Assembly: GCA_963281155.1 (NCBI GenBank)
Contig: CAUJLY010000003.1
Span: forward strand, 4,278,001-4,342,000
Direction of reading: 5' to 3'
Source: Rhabditophanes sp. KR3021
Taxonomy: Eukaryota > Nematoda > Chromadorea > Rhabditida > Alloionematidae
Length of the DNA stretch: 64,000 nucleotides
Every line of letters begins with the position of its first letter. Positions within the stretch are counted from its first letter, which is position 1. Below the pieces are notes generated by a model. That model made no database searches, was not told the DNA's origin, and saw only the letters and a program-made list of their open reading frames with translations. This document shows positions 12,351 through 24,020 of the stretch, one piece after another. A program made the translations under genes and the position numbers.

Positions 12351-13155
12351 TTAAAGATCGGTATGTCTAATTTTGTTTGGTTTAATCTTAAGTTTGGCCT
12401 CTTTTTTAGCTTTTTCCTTAACTTCCATTTCTAGCATATAGGCGTCATTTGCATCGCGACTCATTTGTTCTCGTCTCTCCTTTTTGGCTTGTTTATACGC
12501 GGCAGGGGACATTTGCAAGGATGTGTTTAGCTCCTTTAAAAGAACAACAGTGTCTGCATCATACAGTTTTTCATAATTCATTGCGTACTCATAAGCCCAT
12601 AACGTGGTTGATTTTATTTGGTCGTTAAAAATGATGACGTCCAAAAATGTATTTCTTATCTCTTTGTTCAAATCACCAAACAGAATAATATTTTCGATGA
12701 CCTCTGAAAAAGCAATTTTGTAATCATTCTTTGAATCTAAGACTTGAGTCAAAGTCAAATTTTCAAATGACTCTAGTTTAACCTTGTTATTAGTAAAAAT
12801 CTTTCCAACATTCCTGATAACTTCACTCAATGCAGTCTTTTGTAAACTTCCGTCTTTAGATTTAATCAAATCAGTAAATTTTTTCTGGTCCTTTCTTTTA
12901 GCTATTAGCATTAATTTGTCTAAAACATAATTAAATGGTAATAATACATTATATTTAGTACTTACATAGTTTGACATCCGAGCTAACATCAGCATGCTCA
13001 TGAATGGCTTTTGTATCTTTCCCACTATCTTCTACTGATTTGTGATGTTGTTCTAGAGTATGTTTATTAACAATCTCAACTTTGCAAGCAATAAAATTGA
13101 GAGTCAAACAAATAGATACAAAGAATAACAAAAGGTTAAGATTTAACTTTCTCAT
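12351..13155 (-). CDS. CCDC134: CCDC134-like secretory-pathway protein
   Basis: Exons 12966-13155 and 12351-12919 encode 252 aa (human 229). A signal peptide is clear (basic MRKLNLN, then LLLFFVSICLTL). The middle region FSEVIENIILFGDLNKEIR aligns with the human FSHVVENTAFFGDVV block, followed by the Trp-containing segment STTLWAYEYAM. The C-terminal third is a highly charged Lys/Glu helix, as in CCDC134. The last four residues HTDL resemble a KDEL-type ER retrieval signal (human ends QSEL). CCDC134 is a secreted or ER-retained protein connected with ER quality control and bone biology in vertebrates; its role in a nematode is not known to me. The intron is 46 bp (GTAAGT...GTTTTAG). Confidence 0.75.
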
Positions 13156-13567
13156 AATTTTAAAACAAACTATAACAATTGATTAAACTATTAGGGTAAG
13201 TAAATCGCTATAAGAGTATGTACAGTCATTAGATCCACTACTAATACAACTAATATCATACACATTTGCTATTCAATAGGTGGTCTTTGAAAAAACTTAT
13301 GCTTAAATTCGTGGTGGGGTTATTAGGTGCATTTTTGAAACTAATGTATTGAAACAAAATATTGTATTAAATTAAAAGACCATAAATTGTAATAAAATTA
13401 TTTAATTTTTTTAAATATGTTTACACAAAGTAATTTAGTTTTTTTTAAATAAATTTAAAGAAACAGTATTTTATTATTAATTAAAACAGTGAAAAATATA
13501 AAAGGTATAAAATCGATCCCAATGAGTATCAAATCAAAAACAACAATCAACAAACAATGCAATTCAA
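13156..13567. other. Intergenic, no gene seen
   Basis: AT-rich spacer between La and CCDC134 on the same strand. No supported feature. Confidence 0.4.
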
Positions 13568-14752
13568 TTAATTAGTTTCCTCTTTACTTTTCTTGGTTTC
13601 AACATCGGCGCCACCGTCTCCGGCTGGTCTTTTGCGATCGTTTGACTCTTCTCCGTCCTTGTTTCTACGATCGTTTTTTCCTTGGAACTTTCCACCTCTT
13701 CCACGATTTCCCCCGCGGTTTCCTCCACGGCCACCACGACCACCTCCGAAAGATCTTCCTCCGCCGCTGCTCTTTTGGTTTCTGGTGTCAAGGTATTCCT
13801 TCCAGTAAGCAGTATTTTCTTCATCAGTCAATACTCTTCCTTCGACATTCGCGGCTTCATCATCGAAAATGTTCAATTTTCCTTCGCCGGCAGCAAGGGC
13901 AGCTTCAAGAGATGTTTTGCCGACATTGTCACTGTCTCCCCCAAATCTAACCTTAGCATTACCTTCTCCTTCGATTTGAACGAAAGCACAATCTCCAAAC
14001 TTTTTGAAGAATTCCTTGACAGTGTTAACATTTGTCTTTTGAGGAAGCCCAGTCAATTGGAGGACGTTACCAATCTTAACCACTGGAGCAGCAACAGTCT
14101 CAGCGGTCTTCTTATTCTTGTTTTCCTTCATACCCTTATCTTTGGAAGTCTTCTCCTTTCTTTCAGCTTCCTTCTTCTTTTGCCAGTCAGAACGAAGTGA
14201 TCTCTCGATGGCAATTTCACCGCGGAATTTTTCTTCCCCAGCCAAAGCCTTGGCAACGTCTTCAAGCTTATTGTAGATGACGAAAAGAGAACCCTTAAAT
14301 TCGTTGCTTTCTTTCAAGAATCTTCTATTAACAGATTCAGTCATACCATACGTTTCGGAATAAGCAATTAATTCCTCGAGAGTACTGTCTTTTGGGAATC
14401 CCTTGAAATAAGCAGTTCTGTCTTTGCAAGATTGCCAGTATCCAATCGTTGATTCGGGAACAGGTTTTTCTGGATTTCTTCTTACGGCAAGCTTTTCCTC
14501 ATCAAAGACAAAGTCATCGCCGGCTTTAAGTCCTTCGATCAACTGAGGTCTGTAGTCAGCATTCTTGACATACTCGGCAACCTTGTTAAACTTCTCGAAA
14601 ATTGAGAGAGGAATCCAACCCTCAGTTGCTACCTTTGCCTGCTCTTGCAAAAATTTATCCTTAATATAGTTGTAGTTGCCAAAGTAATGGTTGAAAGTCT
14701 TGGTGACGAAGGCTGGAATTTGGTCAGAAGCTAATACGTTTTCAGTAGTCAT
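13568..14752 (-). CDS. SSB: La ribonucleoprotein (La autoantigen homologue)
   Basis: Binds the 3' UUU-OH ends of nascent RNA polymerase III transcripts and chaperones their folding in the nucleus. Single exon, 394 aa (human 408). The La motif spans about residues 8-92 (IKDKFLQEQ, GWIPLSIFEKFNKV, VRRN). RRM1 is about 110-195 (RTAYFKGFPKDSTLEELIAY). A charged linker follows. The second, atypical RRM spans about 220-325 (VLQLTGLPQKTNVNTVKEFF, GNAKVRFG, ending in TAYWKEYLDTRNQ, the extra helix). The tail is a 40-residue RGG/GGRGG box, then a Lys/Arg-rich putative nuclear localisation signal. Codon use is richer in C-ending codons than neighbours, consistent with high expression. Confidence 0.93.
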   Translation of the reverse strand: MTTENVLASDQIPAFVTKTFNHYFGNYNYIKDKFLQEQAKVATEGWIPLSIFEKFNKVAEYVKNADYRPQLIEGLKAGDDFVFDEEKLAVRRNPEKPVPESTIGYWQSCKDRTAYFKGFPKDSTLEELIAYSETYGMTESVNRRFLKESNEFKGSLFVIYNKLEDVAKALAGEEKFRGEIAIERSLRSDWQKKKEAERKEKTSKDKGMKENKNKKTAETVAAPVVKIGNVLQLTGLPQKTNVNTVKEFFKKFGDCAFVQIEGEGNAKVRFGGDSDNVGKTSLEAALAAGEGKLNIFDDEAANVEGRVLTDEENTAYWKEYLDTRNQKSSGGGRSFGGGRGGRGGNRGGNRGRGGKFQGKNDRRNKDGEESNDRKRPAGDGGADVETKKSKEETN

Positions 14753-15204
14753 ATTTATTCTATAAAGGTAAAAAGGTTAAAAACAAAATTATACAAGTCA
14801 CAAACAATTTCAAAACAAATGAATGACGCGACGACGCGTAGTTACTTCGATTTAAAAGTGTTTACAATAAAATGTATTGCATACAATGAAGAATAATATA
14901 GCTTTTTACTATTTGCAAATGTCAATCAAAATGCTTAATTCCATACTCCAAAATGGGATCAAGTTATCGTTGCAGGATTCTCCGCGTGAAGGCTTGACTA
15001 ATTTAATAAAAGCGGAGTAGATGGCGGCGGGTAATGGTAACGAATTAACTATATACCAACTAGTGCAATTGCTAATCGCAATGAGATTATCACTTTTGGT
15101 GGTTTAAGTCATTGTTTCATTTATTTAGTAGCTAAATCTCCGACCATATTGTATTATACTTGCAATTCGTGATATTTTTAGATTAAATTAAGAGTTTTTT
15201 AAGA
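14753..15204. other. Divergent promoter region La / MLH1
   Basis: The two starts face away from each other across 452 bp. The MLH1 side ends with GATATTTTTAG at 15171-15181, an acceptor-like site 23 bp before its ATG (trans-splice site or 5' UTR intron). No core promoter motif is called. Confidence 0.4.
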
Positions 15205-18200
15205 ATGGCAAGAATTCAAAAGCTTCCAAAAGAAGTGGTGAATTTAATTGCTGCTGGTGAACAAATTTGTAAACCTGTGAATGCTGTTAAAGAACTAATT
15301 GAAAATTCCTTAGATGCAGAATGTACGGAAATTAACGTTATGATCAAGAATGGTGGGATGGACCATATCCAAATTAAAGATAACGGAACAGGAATAAGCA
15401 TGGAGAATCTCCAATTAATTGGGGAGAGATGGAGTACTTCAAAGCTGAGTAATGTAGATGACATGAAATCAATCAAAACTTTTGGGTTTCGTGGTGAAGC
15501 AGTTGCAAGTATCGCTGCGGTATCAAGACTTACAATTACAAGCAAACTGGAGAGTTGCCAACTGGCTCATTCTATCGCCATTGAAGGAGGGAAAAGAATG
15601 GGAAATATAAAAAAGTGTGCTGGAAACAACGGAACCACTTTTGATGTGAGAAATTTGTTTTTCAACTTGATGTCTGGAAAGAATAATGGGAAACGTAATA
15701 ACGAAAATCAATCTCAAAAGATTCAAATGCTTTTATTAAAATATGCTCTTGCTAATCCAACCGTTTCCTTCACATTCAGTGCAGACTCAGCTAAAGTTGG
15801 ATTTACAACAAAAAATATGACTACCAAAAAGGAGATTGTTAAATACGTTTCTGGAAATGAAGTGTCGGACAAGTTAATTGACTTGGAGTTTAAGGACGAA
15901 AGACTACGTTTTGAGTGTCAAATGACAATTACTTTGCCCACAATTGAAATTATCAGTTCAGAAGTAAGAGCTAAGAATAAGAGTCCTAGCTTTTTTATTT
16001 TATTTGTTAACAATAGATTAGTTGATTGGCCAGAACTCAAAAGAGAATTAGATGGGATCGTCAATTGTGGAAATAGAACAACTGCTTTTATGTACATTTC
16101 TCTTTCCATTGATTCGGAAAGGATTGACCCAAATATTCACCCGTCGAAGAATGAAGTCATGGTCTTGGATTCAGGTACTGACTTATAACAATCATTAAAA
16201 ATTTATTAAAAAATAGAAAAATACATTAAAGGCCAGAAGGAATTTCCTCTTTAACGGCAAGCATCTTCTCAATAATAAGCTGACCAATTAATTGAGCACT
16301 TGCCATGATCTACACTAGGGTTTCCTCAGCAATAAAAGCTGTGAGTTCAAGTCCATAAACGATAATACCTTTCAATGGCTAAAACAGGTTGATCTATCTG
16401 GGGCTCAGTGCTTTTTGATTAAAACGACACATCATTAGGGTTTCTTGGTATCAAAACTTTTTCTCTTTTCACACCCACCTAAGCTAAATAGAACCCAGTA
16501 AGGTTGACTTTCTTAGCCTGAAATATAGGGCTTAATATAGAGAACAATCTAAACCTTAATAACACGCATTAGTGTCGTTAAGATAAGATTGAAATAACAA
16601 ATCATCCTTTAGATATGCTATAAACGAATGTTGAAGTCATGTTATCGTACCTGGAAAAGTCGGTACAAAAGAATATTTTACATTAAATTTGAAACATAAA
16701 ATATAAATATAATTTCTAATGTTAATAATAATTTCATGGACTCAGATTTTATCATCCAAGTTATTTCTGACTATCTAAGAGAATATGTTAATGAGAATGT
16801 TGAAGATATCAAGAAGGATGAACTTGTCAACATAAATTCATTGAGTTCGAATCGGAGTATCTCTCAACTTAAATCTTCTGATTTAGATAACTCAGGAACT
16901 GAACAAACTATTGAAAAGGATGAGTTATTACTAAGTACAATGGGGAATGATGATCAAAATGATGTGCCGATTACTCATGAGGGAAATAGACCCTTTGGCC
17001 AACCAGATTCGCAGGATAATTTTGTATTGGAAAATCTTTATAAACAAAAAATGTCAGAAGGCAATGATAATAGTATGAATAATTCTGCCACAGAATCAGA
17101 TTTTGATTTACAACGAGTTGGCTTTAGAAAAGCATCAGAACTTTATGATAAAAAACGTCCTGATTTGAACACAGGTTCTAAAATAACAGAATTCTTTAAG
17201 CCTCAGGCAACTGCTTCCGATGAATTTTCTTCTACCCCATCTAGTGCCGTATTGCCTTCTTATCGTGATAATGATACTGAATCAGTAAGTAGCTCCTTCC
17301 CAACATCAGGTAAAACAAGGGAATATGATCAACATGTAAGTGATAAATTCATATTATATAATATAAATAACTTTTAGAAAAACCGAACCCTTAATCCTAA
17401 CCGTACCTTGGACGAATTTTTTTTCCAAAATTCAGCTTCTCAGAAGGGGAACCCAGTTCGTTATATTGAAGAAGAATTAAAGACCGAATATCAGATTGTC
17501 GACGAGCTCCTTAAACTATTAACGGAAAACGTTGATCACTCATTGCGACGTCTTTTTCAAAAGAATACGTTTATAGGTTTTGCTCTCAAAATGAAATACT
17601 TTTATGTACAGGAAGATACAACAGCCTACAGCATTGATATTGAAAAGGCGACTTCTTTATTAATTTATCAAAAGATTCTCGAAAACTTCGGAGATCTCGA
17701 TGTATACAAATTTGAGATTGATGAACAATCCCCAGATTCAATTCCATGGCTATATGATTTTCTGGAGGCTTTCATTGAAGCTATGGATGAAACATTTGAT
17801 GAAGACGATATCAAAATTAATATCACAAATGGAATTAAAATATTAATTGACAATAGCGAATTTTTGGAAAAGTTTTATGGCCTTTCGTTTGGCAAACTTG
17901 ACGAAAGATATTATTTATCAACCATCCCAATGTTTGGTGAATTTGTTCCCCAATTTGAAGGTATACCGGTGTTGTTATTTCGATTGCTTCAAGAAGTAGA
18001 TTACACAAACAAATCAGCCGCAATCATTCAAACGACTAGAGCCATCGCAAACTTCATTGTGCCAAAGTCTCAATATTGCCATAGCGATGATGAAGAAGAG
18101 ACTGAAGATGTTGACAATGAAGAAACAGCTGTGTTAAATCCCTATAACAGTCTATACGAATGGAGAGTAATATTTAAAAGCCAATTACTTCCTCTCTTTA

Positions 18201-18289
18201 ATGACTTCTTGCCTGGCCCTTATGTTAACGAATTAATCACACCCATAGTGAAGAATAGTGATATTTACAAAGTATTTGAACGTTGTTAA
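15205..18289 (+). CDS. MLH1: MLH1 DNA mismatch repair ATPase
   Basis: MutL homologue acting after MutS recognition of mismatches, as a heterodimer with PMS2-type partners. Exons 15205-16174, 16746-17335 and 17378-18289 sum to 824 codons with stop (823 aa; human 756). The GHKL ATPase shows KELIENSLDA (catalytic Glu and Mg-binding Asn), DNGTGIS, the loop FGFRGEAVASIAAVS and GTTFDVRNLFFN. The S5-like end is DPNIHPSKNEVMVLDS; the reading continues across a 571-bp intron into FIIQVISDYLREY. A disordered Ser/Asp linker follows, then the MLH1 C-terminal dimerisation domain (SLYEWRVIFKSQLLP) ending exactly in the family's conserved FERC. Other introns here are about 42 bp, so the long one is exceptional. 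The gene looks intact. Confidence 0.93.
16201..16560 (-). pseudogene. Decayed antisense coding remnant in the MLH1 intron
   Basis: On the reverse strand, in the long MLH1 intron, short stretches of coding-like sequence alternate with stops and frame changes: EKVLIPRNPNDVSF, GIIVYGLELTAFIAEETLV, then MASAQLIGQLIIEKMLAV and KEEIPSGL followed by a stop and an AATAAA-rich tail. I do not recognise the parent gene. It is too broken to be functional. The coding character is a visual judgement only. Confidence 0.25.
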
Positions 18290-18536
18290 GCATGCTATTA
18301 TTTTAAAACTGATTTTCTGTCCGTAACTTTTAAATTTCATAAATTACATTCTTTGGTAAATAATTGTCTATCATTTTGATCAACGTCAATAAATCGAAAC
18401 GACCTTGTTATTTATTGAGTATTTAATGTAACAAGGTTGGTGTTTAGCTCATTTTTAAATCATTTTCCCTTTTCACTCATCTACTTGTTGTCATTCATTA
18501 TTTTATCTAGTTTATAGATAGGTTATTTTCACTAAA

Positions 18537-19010
18537 ATGAGAGGAATTAACTTTTTTTTGTTTGCCTTGATCTTCGGAATTGTCATTTTCGAAGCTACAG
18601 CATGTAACATTATTATTCATGTTAAGTCTATGACTACTAAAAAATTCCAAGCTCAAGTAATCTCTCCTGCTGGCCTTAAAAGTAAAAAGTAAGTGTATAA
18701 GCTTTACATACATAAAATAAAACATATAGATGGGCTTTCACCAAACAAAAAGAAAGAAATACTTTCCAAGAGAAATCCGACGTTTGTGGAATTGGTGAGT
18801 TTGCTATCAATGTCTTTGAAAATGAAACTATTACAAATACCGCTAAAGTTACGCTCAATGGTATCGGGAGGGTCGATTATGAAGTTGGAGATGATTTGAA
18901 GCCTGTCATGGTAAGGATATAATCAATTAAAAACGTATTATTTTCTGAATTTGTAGGTTGTACGCCATGGGGCAGCCTGTGATGGCCAATGTGCTCCATT
19001 ATCCACTTAA
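18537..19010 (+). CDS. Small secreted protein, nematode-type family (128 aa)
   Basis: Exons 18537-18688, 18730-18910 and 18957-19010; introns of 41 and 46 bp, in phase. A signal peptide (MRGINFFLFALIFGIVIFEATA) is followed by a mature domain with four Cys (ACN, SDVCG, AACDGQC). Visible motifs are SPAGLKSKKWAFTKQKERN, VTLNGIGRVDYEVGDDLKP and the ending CDGQCAPL. I believe it matches a family of small secreted nematode proteins, but I cannot name it or give a function. It is an extracellular beta-rich domain by look (alternating hydrophobics). The two short 3' exons explain why it would be missed by ORF length. Confidence 0.7.
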
Positions 19011-19282
19011 CCTTGTATGTGCTCCAACAGCAACTTAATCATTTCAATATAAACAACATTATAAGTAAATATTGTTTAAACATTTAATTTGTTATTATCA
19101 AAAATAATGAAGGATTTTATATGTTTCTCTATTAAAAAACAACTTCTTTAAACGCATCTCGTATTCGTAGTAAAATAAATTTATATAATAATTAATGGCA
19201 CCAATATTTATAAATATAATTTGGCAATACATTTTTAAAAGTTAAATGACCATGAAGTTACCCGTTAGAATATACTATTTAT

Positions 19283-20572
19283 TTACACAGATAGAGGCTT
19301 GTCAACACGCTCTGGATCGTTTACTGCAGCAATTGCCTTTTGATACCATTTTTCTGCATCACGGTGTAAATCAGCCGTTTTCTTTTGAACTTCCTCATCT
19401 GGCTTTCCATAATTTGGTGGATTTGCATTAGGATCGTAACCCAAAATTCGCAACATAGGTGCAATTTGATCCATTTCCTTGACAACATCTTCTGGGATCG
19501 TTCCAACCCATTTAGTCAATGCGTCCAAATTCAACGGTTTTACAACCTGATCTGAACTTCTTTCTACTTTTGAAAGTGAAATTTTGTCTCCAATAAAGTT
19601 TTCATGATGTAGTACTGAATCTGCCCAGGGCAAATCTAGGAACGTTAGAATCTTGGTCATCATCTTTCGTGGATGTAACACCAATTGTTCGTAATGAACC
19701 AGCATGCACTGAGAAGATCCCACTTCCAAACATTGTTTATACATAATCTCGATTCCAGCATTCCAGCGTATCATGCATTGACGGAAATCGTCCAGATTAA
19801 ATCCGGTTATTGTCACTTTCCTTGAAATAACGGAATGTATCGTTGCCCGTCCATCACGAATCATCAACAAAAATTTACCATTTGGGTAGACCTTTGCAAG
19901 ATAGGTCGTAGATTTTAGAGTAAAGGGATCCTTGTTGCAAAGCCGTTCAGCTGGCTTCCCATGGCCAACAATAATGTTATTGATAAAGGCCGTGACTGCG
20001 GCGTCAATCACTTCTTCAGTTACACCTGCTTCTTTCAAACGTTTCCACTCCTTTTCACTTCTTTGCCATTGGTTTCTCATTGAAAGAATTCTTGGAATAA
20101 CACGTGTTTCTTCTCCACTAAAAAACGTTATTTGAGCTATTTTAAATTGTTAAACTCACCAGCGAACTTTTGGATGAGCATCCATCATAATTCTCCTGGA
20201 ATTATTGTTTAATTCAAATTCAATTAATTAGATGGACAACATTAAGAAAGTATGCCAATAAATTTCCAATTTATTTTTTATTTTACTTTTCATAATTGAC
20301 GTTTTTAATAACAATACTTCTTTATTTTATTTTTTAACTTAAACTTACATCAAGGTTGTACCACTTCTGGGCATGCCCCCCACGAAGATGAAGGGAGAAT
20401 TGTTGTCGTAAGTGAAATTTTCAATTTTTGACGATACGTGCCCTGATATAACATGCGCATTCTGTCTTATTCCATCTCGATTATTCAATCTTGAAAATAT
20501 TGACACTAATACCAAAATAAATAATATTCCTAAGCAAATCTTGAATCCTTTTACGCGTAGTATTGGAATCAT
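19283..20572 (-). CDS. TPST: Tyrosylprotein sulfotransferase
   Basis: Golgi type II enzyme moving sulfate from PAPS to tyrosines of secreted and membrane proteins, in nematodes including cuticle collagens. Exons 20349-20572, 20160-20195 (36 bp) and 19283-20117 give 364 aa (human about 370). After a short basic N-terminus comes one membrane helix ([12 protein letters not shown]), then the 5'-phosphosulfate loop [18 protein letters not shown]. Next come [18 protein letters not shown], which carries the catalytic Glu, NKDPFTLK, and [19 protein letters not shown] with the 3'-phosphate Ser. The start at MIPILRV was chosen for a compact type II anchor; an upstream ATG at 20674 would add 34 residues. 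Confidence 0.92.
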
Positions 20573-22339
20573 TGTTAATATATTAGTAGCAGTAAATAGA
20601 GTAGGATATAATAATATTTTTGTTTGCTCAATGTATATTTGGGATTGAATTAGCACATGTACAAATATACTCACTAAAACATATCAATTAAATGTTAAAC
20701 AAATAGAAGAATAACAGAACTAAAGAATCATGGAATTAAAGGTTTATAATAAAACAACTTGTATGAAAAGTCTTATTCTAAGTTACTACAAATTTTATTC
20801 TAAGTTACTATTAATTTTATCTAAGTTATTACTAATTTAATCTTAAGTTATTATTAATTTATCTGAGTTAGTATTTACGTGCAACAATTTATTACACCAA
20901 CAAACAATTCAAAAAGTATTTTAAAAATATTTATTTATATATTAATGGTACCCTCAAAGAAACAGCATACGAATAGGGAACGAACAAAGTTGTATCCAGG
21001 TCAAGGAAGACAAATTCAACTATAGTAATCAAAAGTATAATATATGTATATGAATTGATTTTAATTCATTAACCGTCAGACTATCTCAACCATCTTAACT
21101 TTATTTGAGATGAGGTGTTGCGACCAATATACGTTACTAATACTATTCTATAACTGCCGACGAATTTAACAAACAATAAAATTGAACTTAAACTTCGTTT
21201 TAACAAAACCCAAAATAAAATACAACCAAATTTAGAGCTATAATAAAGTTTAATTTAAACCTATACATAGGATTGAATTGAGACGTAAAATAAAATTCTG
21301 TATTTGTATTTGCATTGGTTGATAAAGCAAATGTTAGTTATGAAATTGTGTGAACTTTAACATCTAATTATATCGAGTATTGGTGAAGAAGATTAAGACA
21401 AAAAGACGGCGCTATGAGTATAAAGTAGTATAATAATGTATTCATTTAAACCGAATGGAAATATATTCATTTTTGATATATTTTGGCCAAAGGAAGTAAA
21501 AAGCATTGAAGTCGAAATAGAGACAATTTTAAATTCGATGTATCTTTGGTAATGGAAAATAAAGCCTTTTAAAAAATAGACAGCACATAAATATCAAAAA
21601 ATGTATATGTATGTGTAAGTTGTTCTTAATCAAATGCAATAATACGGACAAAAAACTTTTGATTTGAACATACACTTAATTTAGTATTAAGCTTTAATGC
21701 ATATTTAGTCTAATGTATTTATTTATGTGTTCTAAAATGAGAACTTTCGCATATTAATGCAACGTAAATATATTAAATCTTAGTATCTAAAGAAGGAAAA
21801 CAAAATTGCATCCTCGTTTACTCAATAACAAATTCAACAAAAGTAAGGAGCAGACAATACATTTTTAAATTATACATCAGCATCCAATTTATTCAAATTA
21901 TAAAGCAACATTCATCTAATTTTTTGTTAGAAAGGTTTGTTATGTTGCGAAGCCAAGTAGAAGTCTAATAAACTAAATGTTAACAATGACAAACAAATTA
22001 AGGCTTCAAATATTTAGCTATTGATACTTGAAATGTTAAAAGACCATTTATTAAATGAAAAAGATAGAATCTCCTGTCAACAGCAAAAAAAGGTTGTCAA
22101 AATTGATGTGGTGAATGTGAATGATGTATATATGATTTCATTAATACCATTCATTTAATATCATGTACAACTATATACACACATGTACTATAAGGATTAA
22201 GCAATATTTAAAATATTTAAAATGGATCTAACCAATTATAATAATTGTAACCTGTAGTAAATAGTTGATTTACTGGTAGAAAACATGATTTTAATTATTG
22301 AAAACCGTTATAGTAGATATAATAAGACATTAAATTTGT
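20573..22339. other. 1.8-kb gene-free stretch
   Basis: Outside the tandem repeat listed separately I see no coding frame or RNA gene. The two flanking genes lie on the same strand. Confidence 0.4.
20773..20870. repeat. Tandem repeat, about 22-bp unit, 4-5 copies
   Basis: Degenerate head-to-tail copies of TTATTCTAAGTTACTATTAATT can be followed by eye, with drift towards the right end (TTATCTGAGTTAGTA). Confidence 0.65.
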
Positions 22340-22979
22340 TTATGGAGATCCAACTGTGACCACAGAATATTCGCTGGAAATGGATTCCAAATCTTCACGA
22401 AGTAATCTTTTCACTTCTTTTTCCACATCTGGAGCATCCACGTACTTGTTTTTCTTTGTTTTGCGGAAGATTCTCTTCTTAGCTGATTTCATTGGTGCCG
22501 TGAGACCGTGGGGATGTTGAAATACTTTGTCTTTTAAATTTTTGGGTAGTTCCTGAACTTTTTGAGCAGTTGTTGCATCACTTTCCTCGGGATTGTGACT
22601 AAAAATGAGCATTTGTGAAATATCGGTAACTTTGTACAATGTTTCTTTGTCGAGGGTTTTCATACACTGAAATGCATGTCATATGATCAATGGTAAAAGT
22701 TTTAAAACATACCTCAGTGACGCATGGTAAATCCTTGATCAGACCATATAACTTTTGGTTATCGAAATTCAATTCCGCATGTCTGCAATCTGGATTGAAT
22801 TTTATTTGTAACTGCCTACCAGTTGGGCCATCTGCGTCAATAATTTTATGGAGTTTGTGTGCTACATCTTCCGGAACTCTTAAGACAAAGTGATTCTCCC
22901 AGTCTTGAGTATCTTCAACGGTATCCGCCATTTTTTGAGGAACTTTTTTAGTCAATACTTTAGACGAACCAGCTGACAT
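22340..22979 (-). CDS. TAF7: TAF7, TFIID subunit (short form)
   Basis: General transcription factor TFIID subunit that binds TAF1. Exons 22713-22979 and 22340-22666 (46-bp intron) encode 197 aa. The N-terminal TAF7 domain starts [14 protein letters not shown], with the conserved [19 protein letters not shown] and [10 protein letters not shown]. The positively charged [23 protein letters not shown] segment is followed by the [16 protein letters not shown] box. Human TAF7 continues for another 150 residues with an acidic/coiled region that is absent here; the ORF stops cleanly after VTVGSP. The start at MSAGSSK is the first ATG. It is divergent from ZNF830, 145 bp away. Confidence 0.9.
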
Positions 22980-23124
22980 TTTAAACAAATATTGAAATTA
23001 TGGTGGTCAAAGTTTTTACAACAAACAAAAATTGATGAAGATGCGTAACTCCAAAGTCGCATAAACTCTACTTAATTGGTGCATAATCTTTTGCAGTGTT
23101 TGTTTTCATTTTTATTGAGTAATT

Positions 23125-23860
23125 ATGGCGTCTGCTGCCAAAATTAATCCTATCTTGGCAAAGGAAGTTGGGAATGATCAACTGCTGTGTAATATTTGCA
23201 AAACAACATTAAAAAAGAAGTTTTGGGTTGGACATCAAAAAGGCCGAGAGCATAAGGAGAACATAATTAAATTTAAAGAATCTCATGCCAATAAAGGCGT
23301 CAAAAGACATGTTGATGACGAGGTTGTTCATATTGAACCAAAGAAATTTAAAGGTATGTATAAATATATTAAGTGTATTCTTTATTTGTTTATTCGTTTC
23401 AGTTGTTGAAGAAGTTGTGGAGGAAAAAATGATTGATGGGTTGCCTGCTGGTTTTTTTGAAATTGCGCCAGATAGTGAAAAAAAAACAATTGAATCAGAT
23501 ATAATTGCAGTAAAGGAAGATGACATCAAAAAGACAGATGACGAATTGTTGCAAGATTTTTACGGTGAAATTGAATCAAATGAATTCGATCAAATTGTTC
23601 TCGCATTAGAAGAAGCTGAAGCGAATTCAAAGGTTATAGATGATGAAGAAGCGATAAGCAATGTCATTGACAACACACTACAGACCGAGCAAGACTTCGA
23701 AACTTACTGGAACAACTCAAAGGTCTTAGAAGAACAAAAAGAATTGACGCAAAATGAAAACATGCAGATGTCAGATAACGAAGGCCAAGAAGGAGGAGAA
23801 AGTAGTGACGATTCGTCTGTGGATATTGATATGTTTCGCGATAAAACCTTTTTTAAGTAA
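23125..23860 (+). CDS. ZNF830: ZNF830 (CCDC16/OMCG1) zinc-finger protein
   Basis: Nuclear protein associated with spliceosomes and genome stability. Exons 23125-23353 and 23403-23860 encode 228 aa (vertebrate proteins are about 370). The N-terminus has the single matrin-like C2H2 finger LLCNICKTTLKKKFWVGHQKGREH, preceded by a conserved helix. After the 49-bp intron comes the family motif GLPAGFFE, then an acidic helical region (EEAEANSKVIDDEEAIS; EQDFETYWNNSK) and an Asp/Ser-rich tail. It shares a 145-bp bidirectional promoter region with TAF7. Confidence 0.8.
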
Positions 23861-23975
23861 CCTTTGTTAAGCTATGTTAATGAAAATGATAAATCATTCT
23901 TTTTAGATGTAAATATTGTTAAAACCTTTTTTCTTTATTCTATTATACTTCCCGTAAACACTCGTTTTATAATAA

Positions 23976-23983
23976 TATATAAG
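23976..23983 (+). promoter_or_regulatory. Candidate TATA box of the TTR-like gene
   Basis: TATATAAG lies 45 bp before the ATG at 24021. Small highly expressed secreted-protein genes in nematodes often have such a TATA box. Position and match are the only evidence. Confidence 0.4.
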
Positions 23984-24020
23984 TGTTGATTTCAGTATCA
24001 ACTGTCATTACTTCAATAAA

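Noticed and set aside
13593..14200. Three plus-strand ORFs over the La gene
   Set aside because: Antisense shadows of the RGG and charged regions; they contain low-complexity Pro/Ser runs complementary to Gly/Arg codons.
16336..16360. GTTCAAGTCC resembling a tRNA B box
   Set aside because: No A box, no acceptor stem and no cloverleaf could be built around it.
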